NCBI RefSeq assembly: GCF_008042035.1
Contig: NZ_RDBL01000006.1
Coordinates: forward strand, 418,801-482,800
Source: Streptomyces sp. col6
Lineage (GTDB): Bacteria > Actinomycetota > Actinomycetes > Streptomycetales > Streptomycetaceae
Length of the DNA stretch: 64,000 nucleotides
Direction: 5' to 3'
Shown: in pieces, positions 27,454-35,068 of the stretch
Layout of the letters: every line of letters begins with the position of its first letter
How positions within the stretch are numbered: position 1 is the stretch's first letter
The notes under the pieces: generated by a model
The model's database searches: none
What the model was told of the DNA's origin: nothing
The model's input: only the letters and a program-made list of their open reading frames with translations
Made by a program: the position numbers and the translations under genes

Positions 27454-28710
27454 TCACGGCCCGCCGGTGGATTCCGGCCGTCCCTGGCGCGGCAGTCCGG
27501 GGCCGCCGCCCGTCTCCGAGTCGCAGTACTCGCGCACCGCGCTGGTCCGGGCCACCACCCGCCCCCGGTGCACCACGATCCGGCTGTACGCGAGCGACAG
27601 CGCCCCGGCGAGCCCTTCTCCCCGTACGGCGAGCAGTTCGGCCGGGAAGCCCGCCTCGACGCGGACCTCGGGGAGCCCCATGGCGTGGCGGGCCTCGGCG
27701 GAGACCGCCGCGTACGCGTCCCCGGGGCGCAGCCCGTCCTGCGAGGCCAGCAGGAAGGCGGCCTCCAGCGGGTCGCCCCGGCCCACCGGATTGGCCGGAT
27801 CGCGCAGCGCCCCGCTGCCGGCCGCGACCCGGACCCCGGCCTCGCGCAGCAGTCGTACGGGGGCGGGGCCCCGGTGTTCCGCGCCGCAGCACGAGCCCTG
27901 GGGGAGGCAGACGACGCCCACGCCGGAGGCGGCCAGCCGGGCCGCGACCCCGGCGGCGGCTTCGGGGGGGAGGCGGGTGAGGCCGACGCAGGGGCCGATG
28001 GTGACCCGCTGCCGCATCCCGCCGGCCAGCGCGGCGAACCGGGCCAGCCGGACGGGGTCGTCACCGTCCGTGTGCAGGTCGACGGGGCAGCCGTGCTCCG
28101 CGGCGACCTCCAGGACGGCCTCGACGTATCCCGACGGGTCCGGGTCGAGGTCCGGGCAGCCGCCGACCGCCGCGGCGCCCATCTTCACGGCGTCGCGGAG
28201 CATGGCCAGGTTGTCCGCCCCGGCCACACCGGTGAGCAGCCGGGGGACGGCGACCGGGGTGAGGTCGGCCAGGCCGCGCAGGGAGCGCCGGGCCTGGAGG
28301 ACGGCTTCGAGAGCCGCGAGGCCCTGTACGTCGCCGATCCGTACGTGGGAGCGCAGCGCCGTCGCGCCGTGGCCGAGCTGGAGCAGCGCGGCCTCGGTGG
28401 CGCGCCGCTGGATGTCCTCGGGGCGCTGGGACGCGGGCCCGTCGATGTCGGCGGTGAGGGCGGTGTCGCTGTGGGTGTGCGGCTCGGCGGGTGCGGGGAG
28501 CAGCAGGTGGCCGCGCAGGTCCAGCCGGGCGCCGGGGGCGGTGAGGCTGCCCGCAGTACCGACGGCCTCGATACGTCCGCCGCAGACCCGTACGTCCACG
28601 ACGCGGCCGTCGGCGAGGCGGGCACCGCAGAGCGTCAGCGCGGGGCTCTCCGGGCCGCCGGTGGTGTCGGCCGCGTGGTCGTCGGGCCGCCGCGGCTGGC
28701 TGTCGGGCAT
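27454..28710 (-). CDS. Amidohydrolase family protein (cytosine deaminase-like)
   Basis: The 418-residue protein has the metal-dependent amidohydrolase barrel: an N-terminal composite sandwich ending in DLRGHLLLPAPAEPHTHSD, with the first HxH metal ligands, then CPVDLHTDGDD. A later aspartate region, VRVAAGSGALRDPANPVGRG, resembles the SDN segment of CodA-like deaminases. Members hydrolyse amino groups from cyclic substrates; the exact substrate is unclear. The C-terminal tail is Gly/Pro-rich. The ATG at 28710 follows a purine-rich stretch. Confidence 0.8.
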   Translation of the reverse strand: MPDSQPRRPDDHAADTTGGPESPALTLCGARLADGRVVDVRVCGGRIEAVGTAGSLTAPGARLDLRGHLLLPAPAEPHTHSDTALTADIDGPASQRPEDIQRRATEAALLQLGHGATALRSHVRIGDVQGLAALEAVLQARRSLRGLADLTPVAVPRLLTGVAGADNLAMLRDAVKMGAAAVGGCPDLDPDPSGYVEAVLEVAAEHGCPVDLHTDGDDPVRLARFAALAGGMRQRVTIGPCVGLTRLPPEAAAGVAARLAASGVGVVCLPQGSCCGAEHRGPAPVRLLREAGVRVAAGSGALRDPANPVGRGDPLEAAFLLASQDGLRPGDAYAAVSAEARHAMGLPEVRVEAGFPAELLAVRGEGLAGALSLAYSRIVVHRGRVVARTSAVREYCDSETGGGPGLPRQGRPESTGGP

Positions 28711-28883
28711 CGGGCTCCTGGGAAGGGGGCAAGATCACGCAGAGTGAGTAGAGCCTAGGGGTGTGCCCGGTCCGGTTCGAGGAGGAGCGCAATAGTCGTA
28801 CCGGTGCGGCCTTGCTGATCAGCGGTGTGCGGGCGGCCCGAGCGGGGTACGGGACGGGGTCGGGCGGGTGCCGCGAAACGGAT

Positions 28884-28913
28884 TTGGGCGATCGGCGACC
28901 GAGCGTGTAATGT
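28884..28913 (+). promoter_or_regulatory. Vegetative promoter of tRNA-Thr/tRNA-Met
   Basis: TTGGGC at 28884-28889 and TAATGT at 28908-28913 are 18 bp apart, which places initiation at about 28920, just before the tRNA-Thr gene at 28925. Confidence 0.7.
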
Positions 28914-28924
28914 CTTCATCGCTC

Positions 28925-28997
28925 GCCCCAATAGCTCAGTCGGTAGAGCGTCTCCATGGTAAGGAGAAGGTCTGCGGTTCGATTCCGCATTGGGGCT
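28925..28997 (+). tRNA. tRNA-Thr (anticodon GGU)
   Basis: A 73-nt cloverleaf: acceptor GCCCCAA with TTGGGGC, anticodon loop ATGGTAA giving anticodon GGT at 28958-28960, T-arm GCGGTTCGATTCCGC, discriminator T, no encoded CCA. A spacer hairpin with a TTCG tetraloop (28998-29034) separates it from tRNA-Met. Confidence 0.96.
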
Positions 28998-29041
28998 CTG
29001 GTGATCGGGAACCCCGCTTCGGCGGGGGGACCAGTCATCAA

Positions 29042-29114
29042 AGCGGTGTAGCTCAGTCGGTAGAGCAAGCGGCTCATAATCGCTGTGTCACCGGTTCAAG
29101 TCCGGTCACCGCTA
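29042..29114 (+). tRNA. tRNA-Met (anticodon CAU), elongator type
   Basis: A 73-nt cloverleaf: acceptor AGCGGTG paired with CACCGCT, anticodon CAT at 29075-29077, T-arm CCGGTTCAAGTCCGG, discriminator A. A paired first base (A-T) and lack of the three G-C pairs of initiator tRNA in the anticodon stem indicate an elongator tRNA. No CCA is encoded. Confidence 0.95.
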
Positions 29115-29119
29115 CTAAC

Positions 29120-29164
29120 AGTAGCCGATTGTGGGGTCGGTCCTTCGATCGGCTACTCTTTTTT
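29120..29164 (+). terminator. Classical intrinsic terminator between tRNA-Met and rpmG
   Basis: AGTAGCCGAT (29120-29129) and ATCGGCTACT (29148-29157) form a perfect 10-bp stem, directly followed by CTTTTTT. Such a U-tract is rare in Streptomyces. It lies only 38 bp before the rpmG start, so it may act as an attenuator for rpmG. Confidence 0.88.
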
Positions 29165-29202
29165 GCGTTCATCCGTCCATCGTCCGTCCAAGGAGCACTC
29201 AC

Positions 29203-29367
29203 GTGGCTGCCACCGACGTCCGCCCGAAGATCACGCTGGCCTGCGTGGAGTGCAAGGAGCGGAACTACATCACCAAGAAGAACCGGCGTAACAACCCGGA
29301 CCGTCTTGAGATGAAGAAGCACTGCCCGCGCTGCAACTCGCACACTGCGCACCGCGAAACGCGCTGA
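29203..29367 (+). CDS. rpmG: 50S ribosomal protein L33, zinc-binding form
   Basis: The 54-residue protein [20 protein letters not shown] has CVEC and CPRC pairs, so it is the zinc-containing (C+) paralogue of L33. In Streptomyces C- paralogues elsewhere are controlled by Zur. GTG 29203 follows AAGGAG. A canonical terminator precedes the gene and another follows, so rpmG is either attenuated from the tRNA promoter or has its own start within the short gap. Confidence 0.96.
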
Positions 29368-29378
29368 ATCAGGCTCGT

Positions 29379-29414
29379 ACACGAGGCCGTCCCCTTCGGG
29401 GGGCGGCCTCGTGT
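29379..29414 (+). terminator. Terminator downstream of rpmG
   Basis: ACACGAGGCCG and CGGCCTCGTGT, with additional C/G pairs inside and a TTC loop, form a stem of about 16 bp ending at 29414. Confidence 0.75.
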
Positions 29415-29500
29415 CGTTGTGCGGCGGGTTTGGCGTTGAATGGTGCCGGACGCCGCCACAGGCCGGCCCAGTCGTTCTTTCTTCAGGAGGTTGCGAGTTC

Positions 29501-29953
29501 ATGGCGCTCGACCAGTCCTTCGTGGGACGGACCTATCCGCCCACCGCGCCGTACGAGGTCGGACGGGAGAAGATCCGCGAGTTCGCCGAGGCCGTGGGCG
29601 ACGCCCACCCCGCGTACACCGACCCCGAGGCCGCGAAGGCGCTCGGCCACAGTGATGTGATCGCGCCGCCGACCTTCGTGTTCTCGATCACGTTCAAGGC
29701 CGCCGGCCAGGTCATCGAGGACCCCCAGCTGGGCCTGGACTACAGCCGGGTGGTGCACGGCGACCAGAAGTTCGTCTACGTGCGCCCGGTGCGCGCGGGC
29801 GACCGGCTGTCGGTCACCTCGACGATCGAGGCCGTGAAGTCCATGGCGGGCAACGACATCCTGGACGTCCGCGGCGATGTCCACGACGCGTCCGGTGAGC
29901 TGGTCGTGACCGCCTGGACGAAGCTGGTGGCGCGCGCCGCCGAGGAGGCGTGA
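29501..29953 (+). CDS. MaoC-like dehydratase N-terminal domain protein (HadA-like)
   Basis: The 150-residue hot-dog-fold protein starts MALDQSFVGRTYPPTAPYEV and contains VIAPPTFVFSITFKA and LDYSRVVHGDQKFVYVRPVR, typical of the FAS1-like/HadA non-catalytic partner of (R)-hydratases. It probably pairs with the following MaoC protein to hydrate or dehydrate acyl thioesters. AGGAGG precedes ATG 29501. The genes overlap by one base (TGATG). Confidence 0.9.
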   Translation: MALDQSFVGRTYPPTAPYEVGREKIREFAEAVGDAHPAYTDPEAAKALGHSDVIAPPTFVFSITFKAAGQVIEDPQLGLDYSRVVHGDQKFVYVRPVRAGDRLSVTSTIEAVKSMAGNDILDVRGDVHDASGELVVTAWTKLVARAAEEA

Positions 29954-30381
29954 TGACGGCGAAGGTGAGTTACGAGGCGGTCGAGGTCGGTACGGAGCTG
30001 CCGGCGCGGTCCTTCCCCGTCACCCGGGCGGCGCTCGTGCAGTACGCGGGCGCCTCGGGCGACTTCAACCCGATCCACTGGAACGAGCGCTTCGCGCGCG
30101 AGGTCGGGCTGCCCGATGTGATCGCCCACGGAATGTTCACCATGGCCGAGGCGATCCGGGTGGTCACGGACTGGGCCGGCGACCCGGGCGCGGTCGTGGA
30201 GTACGGGGTGCGCTTCACCAAGCCGGTCGTGGTCCCCGACGACGACAAGGGCGCGCAGATCGAGGTCAGCGGCAAGGTGGCCGCCCTGCTGGACGACCGC
30301 CGGGTGCGCGTCGACCTGACGGTCATGAGCGACGGCAAGAAGGTCCTGGGCATGTCCCGGGCCGTGGTGCAGCTCGCCTGA
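29953..30381 (+). CDS. MaoC family (R)-hydratase/dehydratase (HadB-like)
   Basis: The 142-residue hot-dog protein carries the catalytic hydratase 2 motif in ASGDFNPIHWNERFA (Asp and His dyad) followed by LPDVIAHGMFTMAEA. It is the catalytic partner of the preceding HadA-like protein; mycobacterial HadAB dehydrates beta-hydroxyacyl-ACP. In Streptomyces the pair's substrate is unknown. ATG 29953 is used; the GTG three bases earlier is equally possible. Confidence 0.92.
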   Translation: MTAKVSYEAVEVGTELPARSFPVTRAALVQYAGASGDFNPIHWNERFAREVGLPDVIAHGMFTMAEAIRVVTDWAGDPGAVVEYGVRFTKPVVVPDDDKGAQIEVSGKVAALLDDRRVRVDLTVMSDGKKVLGMSRAVVQLA

Positions 30382-30398
30382 CACCCGCTCCGGTCCCG

Positions 30399-30437
30399 GC
30401 GTGAGGGGCACGGTCCATGGGGCCGTGCCCCTCACGC
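30399..30437 (+). terminator. Terminator after the MaoC pair
   Basis: GCGTGAGGGGCACGG (30399-30413) pairs perfectly over 15 bp with CCGTGCCCCTCACGC (30423-30437) around a nine-base loop. Confidence 0.8.
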
Positions 30438-30476
30438 GTACCCCCGCTCGCGACCCGTCCCGGCGCCCGCTTGACG

Positions 30477-30500
30477 AAGTTAGTGATTGAGTACTAACTT
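30477..30500. promoter_or_regulatory. TetR operator in the promoter of the TetR gene at 30507
   Basis: AAGTTAGT and ACTAACTT are perfect inverted arms eight bases apart, ending six bases before the TetR ATG. The same GTTAGT-N8-ACTAAC element recurs at 31108-31127 before the MFS gene. Confidence 0.8.
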
Positions 30501-30506
30501 AGGGGC

Positions 30507-31064
30507 ATGGCAAGGATGAGTGCAGATGAGCGGCGTGAGAGCGTCATCCGCGCGGCGGTCACCGAGTTCGCCCGCGGCGGGTACAGCGCCACCTCCACCG
30601 AGGCGATCGCCAAGCGTGTGGGTGTCTCGCAGCCGTACCTCTTCCGCCTCTTCCCCAACAAGCAGGCGATGTTCCTCGCGGCGGCCGAGCGCTGTCTCGT
30701 GGAGACGCGGCAGGTGTTCGAGGAGGCGGCCGACGGGCTGGAGGGCGAAGAGGCGCTCCACTCGATGGCCCGCGCCTACCAGCGGCTGATCGCCGACGAC
30801 CCCGACAAGCTGCTCATGCAGATGCAGGTGTACGCGGCCGTCGCCGCCGCCGAGGCGGCCGGTGACCACGCGTTCGGCGAGTCGGTGCGGGCCGGCTGGC
30901 TGGAGCTGTTCGACTCCGTCAATCTCGCGCTCGGCGCCGATGTCAATGACGCCACCACATTCCTCGCGTACGGCATGCTCGCCAACACGCTGACCTCGCT
31001 CGGCTTCCCGGCCGGACACCGGATCTGGTCCGGTTTCTACACCTCCGCCCAGCCGGTCACCTGA
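30507..31064 (+). CDS. TetR family regulator of the adjacent MFS exporter
   Basis: The 185-residue protein has an N-terminal TetR domain (RRESVIRAAVTEFARGGYSA, IAKRVGVSQPYLFRLFPNK) and an all-helical C-terminal domain. The identical palindromic element before this gene and before the MFS gene strongly suggests it represses itself and the exporter, released by an exported drug. The ATG at 30507 has few bases between operator and start; a second ATG (codon 4) is possible. Confidence 0.92.
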   Translation: MARMSADERRESVIRAAVTEFARGGYSATSTEAIAKRVGVSQPYLFRLFPNKQAMFLAAAERCLVETRQVFEEAADGLEGEEALHSMARAYQRLIADDPDKLLMQMQVYAAVAAAEAAGDHAFGESVRAGWLELFDSVNLALGADVNDATTFLAYGMLANTLTSLGFPAGHRIWSGFYTSAQPVT

Positions 31065-31106
31065 AAGACGCCCCACCCGGGTTCGGCCCGGTTTTCTGCC
31101 CGCGAA

Positions 31107-31128
31107 AGTTAGTAATCAATAACTAACC
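31107..31128. promoter_or_regulatory. TetR operator upstream of the MFS exporter
   Basis: GTTAGT (31108-31113) and ACTAAC (31122-31127) are spaced by eight bases exactly as in the site at 30477-30500. Confidence 0.8.
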
Positions 31129-31142
31129 CTCCAGGGGGAGCA

Positions 31143-32597
31143 GTGAACCAGCAAACGACCGGCCGCGCAGGAGCGGCCTGGGCCCTCGTCATCACCAGCG
31201 TCGCCGGCTTCATGGCGGCCCTCGACAACCTCGTCGTCACCACCGCCCTGCCGTCCATCCGCGAGAGCCTCGGCGGAGAGATGGAGGAGCTGGAGTGGAC
31301 GGTCAACGCCTACACGCTGACCTTCGCCGTGCTGCTGATGTTCGGCGCCGCCCTCGGTGACCGCTTCGGCCGCCGCCGGCTCTTCCTCGCCGGGCTCTCC
31401 GTCTTCACCGCCGCGTCCGCCGCGGCCGCCCTCTCGCCCGGGATCAACGAACTGATCGCCTTCCGCGCGGTCCAGGGCGTCGGCGCCGCGATCATGATGC
31501 CGCTCACGCTCACCCTGCTCACGGCCGCCGTGGAACCCGCCCGCCGGGGCATGGCGCTCGGCATCTTCAGCGCCGCCACCGGTCTCGCCGTGGCCAGCGG
31601 GCCCCTGATCGGCGGCAGCCTCACCGAGCACATCTCCTGGCAGTGGATCTTCTGGCTCAACGTGCCGATCGGCCTGCTCCTGCTGCCGCTCGCCCGCTTC
31701 CGTCTCGCGGAGTCGTACGCCCCCGACGCCCGGCTCGACATCCCCGGCACCCTCCTGGTCAGCGGCGGCCTCTTCGGCATCGTCTACGGGCTCGTCAACG
31801 CCAACGCCGACGGCTGGACCGACCCGACCGTCCTGACCTCGCTCATCGCCGGCGCCGCGCTCATCGGGGCGTTCATCCGCCACGGCTTCCGGGGCCGCAA
31901 GCCCATGCTGCCCATGCGCCTCTTCCGGGACCGCGGCTTCTTCGGGATCAACATCTCCAGCATGCTGATGTACCTCGGGATGTTCGGCTCGATCTTCCTG
32001 CTCAGCCAGTACCTCCAGGGCGTCCTCGGCTACTCGCCCACCGAGGCCGGACTGCGGATGCTGCCCTGGACCGGGATGCCGATGCTCGTCGCCCCCATCG
32101 CCGGAATGCTCTCCGACCGGTTCGGCGGCCGTCCGGTGGTCGTCACGGGGCTCGCCCTCCAGGCCGCGGGCCTCGGCCTGTTCGCCATGGCCATCTCCCC
32201 GGACGCCTCCTACGTCTCGCAGCTGCCCGGCCTGATCGTCGGCGGCATCGGGATGGCCCTGTACTTCGCCCCGGCCGCCAGCCTGGTGATGTCCAGCGTC
32301 CGCCCCGGTGAGCAGGGCATCGCCTCCGGCGCCAACAACGCCCTGCGCGAGGTCGGCGGCGCCCTCGGGGTCGCCGTGCTCACCACCGTCTTCGCCTCGC
32401 AGGGCGGCCTCGAATCCGCGCAGTCCTTCACCGACGGGACCGTGCCGGCCGTCTGGATCGGCTCCGGAGTGGTCGCCCTGGCCGCGCTCGTCGCCCTGAT
32501 GATCCCCGGCCGCCGCGCCGCCGCGACGTCCGAGCCCGCCACGGAGGCGGACGAGAACCAGGAGCGCACCGAGGAGCGGGTCTCCGTTCCCGCCTGA
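31143..32597 (+). CDS. MFS drug exporter, DHA2 (14-TM, EmrB/QacA) family
   Basis: The 484-residue protein has about 14 hydrophobic segments. Family motifs are FMAALDNLVVTTALPSI in TM1 (motif D1), GAALGDRFGRRRLFLAG (motif A) and the motif C-like GLAVASGPLIGGSLTEHISW at TM5. It exports drugs in exchange for protons in the cell membrane. GTG 31143 follows GGGGGAG. The gene is the clear target of the adjacent TetR regulator. A perfect 18-bp hairpin follows its stop. Confidence 0.93.
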   Translation: MNQQTTGRAGAAWALVITSVAGFMAALDNLVVTTALPSIRESLGGEMEELEWTVNAYTLTFAVLLMFGAALGDRFGRRRLFLAGLSVFTAASAAAALSPGINELIAFRAVQGVGAAIMMPLTLTLLTAAVEPARRGMALGIFSAATGLAVASGPLIGGSLTEHISWQWIFWLNVPIGLLLLPLARFRLAESYAPDARLDIPGTLLVSGGLFGIVYGLVNANADGWTDPTVLTSLIAGAALIGAFIRHGFRGRKPMLPMRLFRDRGFFGINISSMLMYLGMFGSIFLLSQYLQGVLGYSPTEAGLRMLPWTGMPMLVAPIAGMLSDRFGGRPVVVTGLALQAAGLGLFAMAISPDASYVSQLPGLIVGGIGMALYFAPAASLVMSSVRPGEQGIASGANNALREVGGALGVAVLTTVFASQGGLESAQSFTDGTVPAVWIGSGVVALAALVALMIPGRRAAATSEPATEADENQERTEERVSVPA

Positions 32598-32615
32598 CGC
32601 GCCCCGTACACCCCG

Positions 32616-32657
32616 TACGGTCCGTGGCCCCGCCCAGCGGCGGGGCCACGGACCGTA
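32616..32657. terminator. Perfect 18-bp hairpin: MFS terminator overlapping the murB promoter
   Basis: TACGGTCCGTGGCCCCGC (32616-32633) is matched exactly by its reverse complement at 32640-32657 with a six-base loop. The right arm ends inside the murB -10 hexamer TACTCT (32656-32661). Confidence 0.85.
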
Positions 32658-32668
32658 CTCTTGTCCCC

Positions 32669-33724
32669 GTGCAGGAACTCCACGATGCCCCCCTCGCCCC
32701 CCTGACCACCTTCCGGCTCGGCGGCCCCGCCACCCGTCTCCTCACCGCCACCACGGACGCCGAGGTCGTCGACGCCGTGCGCGAGGCCGACGACAGCGGC
32801 ACCCCGCTCCTGATCATCGGCGGCGGCAGCAACCTGGTCATCGGCGACAAGGGCTTCGAGGGCACCGCCCTGCGCATCGCCACCAAGGGCTTCGTGCTCG
32901 ACGGCGGCTCCCTGGAACTGGCGGCCGGCGAGGTGTGGACCGACGCCGTCGCCCGCACCGTGGAGGCCGGTCTCGCCGGCCTCGAATGCCTGGCCGGCAT
33001 CCCCGGCTCCGCGGGCGCCACCCCGATCCAGAACGTCGGCGCGTACGGGCAGGAGGTGTCCTCCACCATCACGGAGGTCGTCGCCTACGACCGGCGCACC
33101 CGCGAAACGGTCGTCCTGCCCAACTCCGAGTGCGCGTTCTCCTACCGGCACAGCCGCTTCAAGGCCGAACCCGACCGGTACGTGGTGCTGCGCGTCCGCT
33201 TCGGCCTGGAGGAGTCCGGGGGCCTGTCGGCGCCCCTGAAGTACCCCGAGACCGCGCGGGCCATGGGCGTCGAGGAGGGCGACCGCGTTCCCGCGGCCGC
33301 CGCCCGCGAAACCGTGCTCCGGCTGCGCGCCGGCAAGGGCATGGTGCTGGACCCCGAGGACCACGACACCTGGTCGGCCGGGTCCTTCTTCACCAACCCG
33401 ATCCTGGAGCGGGCCGAGTTCGACGCGTTCCTGGCCCGGGTCGCGGACCGGCTCGGCCCCGAGGTCACGCCCCCCGCCTTCCCGGCCGGTGAGGGGCGGA
33501 CCAAGACCTCCGCCGCCTGGCTCATCGACCGGGCCGGCTTCACCAAGGGCTACGGCACCGGGCCCGCCCGCATCTCCACCAAGCACACCCTCGCCCTCAC
33601 CAACCGGGGGGCGGCGACCACCGAGGACCTGCTGGCGCTGGCCCGCGAGGTCGTCGCCGGGGTGCACGCGGCCTTCGGCGTCACCCTCGTCAACGAACCG
33701 GTGACGGTGGGCGTGAGCCTGTAG
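32669..33724 (+). CDS. murB: UDP-N-acetylenolpyruvoylglucosamine reductase
   Basis: The 351-residue flavoenzyme makes UDP-N-acetylmuramate for peptidoglycan. FAD-binding GGGSNLVIGD, IPGSAGATPIQNVGAYGQEV, the ECAFSYRHSRFK tyrosine region, catalytic serine in AGSFFTNPIL and C-terminal VNEPVTVGV are all present. GTG 32669 is the conserved start. No ribosome site is visible; TACTCT lies seven bases before the GTG, so the message is probably leaderless. The open frame back to 32624 only covers a hairpin. Confidence 0.95.
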   Translation: MQELHDAPLAPLTTFRLGGPATRLLTATTDAEVVDAVREADDSGTPLLIIGGGSNLVIGDKGFEGTALRIATKGFVLDGGSLELAAGEVWTDAVARTVEAGLAGLECLAGIPGSAGATPIQNVGAYGQEVSSTITEVVAYDRRTRETVVLPNSECAFSYRHSRFKAEPDRYVVLRVRFGLEESGGLSAPLKYPETARAMGVEEGDRVPAAAARETVLRLRAGKGMVLDPEDHDTWSAGSFFTNPILERAEFDAFLARVADRLGPEVTPPAFPAGEGRTKTSAAWLIDRAGFTKGYGTGPARISTKHTLALTNRGAATTEDLLALAREVVAGVHAAFGVTLVNEPVTVGVSL

Positions 33725-33740
33725 CGGGCCTCCGGGGGCT

Positions 33741-34376
33741 TCAGTACGCCACGCCCACGCCCTGCTTCACCGACGCCGGGTCGTCGATCAGCGCCAGCAT
33801 CGCGTGCGCCACGTCGGCCCGGGAGATGGACCGGCCGCTGCGCGGGTTGCTCCCGACCACCGTCCGGTACGTGCCCGTCAGCGGCCCGTTCGTGAGCTTC
33901 GGGGGCCGCACCGACGTCCAGTCCGTGGCGGAGGCCGCGAGCGCCGCCTCCATCGCGGTGAGGTCCGCGTACACCTCCTTGAGGATCGCGCCGATCATCG
34001 AGAGCATCATCCGGTCGAGCAGCGGGTCGTCGGCGGGCTCCGGGGCGACCGGGGCGGCGCTGACCACCAGCAGCCGCCGGGTGCCCTCCGCCTCCATCGC
34101 CGTCAGCACGGAGCGGGTCAGCCGCTCCGCGATTCCGTCCGCCTTGCGGCCCTTCGCGCCGAGGCCGGAGAGGACCGCGTCGCGCCCCGCCACCGCCTCG
34201 CGCAGCGCCTCCGGGTCGTCGACCCGGGCCGCCGTGTGGACGGTGACGTCCGAGAGCGGGACCGGGAGCCGCGCGGGATCGCGGACCACCGCCGTCACCT
34301 CGTGCCCCGCCGCCACCGCCTGGCGGACGATCTCCTGACCGATACCGCCTGTCGCACCGAACACCGTGAGCTTCAT
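33741..34376 (-). CDS. NAD(P)H-binding atypical SDR family protein
   Basis: The 211-residue protein begins MKLTVFGATGGIGQEIVRQA (GATGGIG nucleotide-binding loop) and has RLLVVSAAPVAPEP and DWTSVRPPKLTNG, typical of the NmrA-like/flavin-reductase-like SDR group. The exact reaction is unknown. ATG 34376 follows GGGAGGGG. It is divergent from a TetR gene and the shared promoter has two operator-like repeats, so it is probably that regulator's target. Confidence 0.88.
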   Translation of the reverse strand: MKLTVFGATGGIGQEIVRQAVAAGHEVTAVVRDPARLPVPLSDVTVHTAARVDDPEALREAVAGRDAVLSGLGAKGRKADGIAERLTRSVLTAMEAEGTRRLLVVSAAPVAPEPADDPLLDRMMLSMIGAILKEVYADLTAMEAALAASATDWTSVRPPKLTNGPLTGTYRTVVGSNPRSGRSISRADVAHAMLALIDDPASVKQGVGVAY

Positions 34377-34393
34377 GTCACACCCCTCCCAAG

Positions 34394-34441
34394 GTGGGTA
34401 AGTATTCACTCACCTCTAGAGTGAGTGGGTATTCACCCACC
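34394..34441. promoter_or_regulatory. Pair of TetR operator-like sites between SDR and TetR genes
   Basis: GTGGGT-N8-ACTCAC (34394-34413) and GTGGGT-ATTC-ACCCAC (34425-34440) lie 26 bp apart, both containing GTATTCACYCAC as a direct repeat. CTAGAG between them fits a -10 element of one of the divergent promoters. Confidence 0.6.
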
Positions 34442-34464
34442 CGTCAAGCTTTGTTGGAGCACAC

Positions 34465-35064
34465 ATGGAGCAGAAGCCGGCCCGCGTGCGTCTCGTCGAC
34501 GCCGCCCATCAGCTCATGCTCACCAAGGGTCTGGCCCGGACCACCACCAAGGAGATCGCCAAGGCGGCGGGCTGCTCGGAGGCCGCGCTGTACAAGCACT
34601 TCCTCAGCAAGGAGGAGCTGTTCGTGGTGGTCCTCAAGGAGCGGCTGCCCAAGATCGACCTCCGGCAGCTCATCGACGACCCGGGCGCGGGGGAGCGGTC
34701 GGTCGAGGAGAACCTCGCCGTCATCGCCCGCCAGGCCGCCCTGTTCTACGAGCAGAGCTTCCCGATCGCCGCGTCCCTGTACGCCGAACCGAGGCTCAAG
34801 GAGCGCCACGACGCGGCCATGCGCGAGCTGGGTACCGGCCCCCACCTGCCCATTCGCGGCGTCGCCGGCTATCTGCGGGCCGAACAGACCGCCGGACGCA
34901 TCCGGGCCGACGCCGACACCTACGCGGCCGCCTCACTGCTCCTGGGGGCCTGCGCCCAGCGCGCGTTCGCCTACGACGCCACGGCGGACGGCGAGCCGTC
35001 CCAGTCGCTCGACGACTTCGCCGCGTCCCTGGCCCGCACCCTGCTCCGGGGCCTGGCGGACTGA
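34465..35064 (+). CDS. TetR family transcriptional regulator
   Basis: The 199-residue protein has a TetR domain (RLVDAAHQLMLTKGLARTTT, IAKAAGCSEAALYKHFLSK) and a C-terminal helical domain. TTGGAG precedes ATG 34465. It likely represses the divergent SDR gene through the GTATTCAC repeats. It is convergent with the adenosine deaminase gene, four bases between stops. Confidence 0.92.
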   Translation: MEQKPARVRLVDAAHQLMLTKGLARTTTKEIAKAAGCSEAALYKHFLSKEELFVVVLKERLPKIDLRQLIDDPGAGERSVEENLAVIARQAALFYEQSFPIAASLYAEPRLKERHDAAMRELGTGPHLPIRGVAGYLRAEQTAGRIRADADTYAAASLLLGACAQRAFAYDATADGEPSQSLDDFAASLARTLLRGLAD

Positions 35065-35068
35065 GAGC

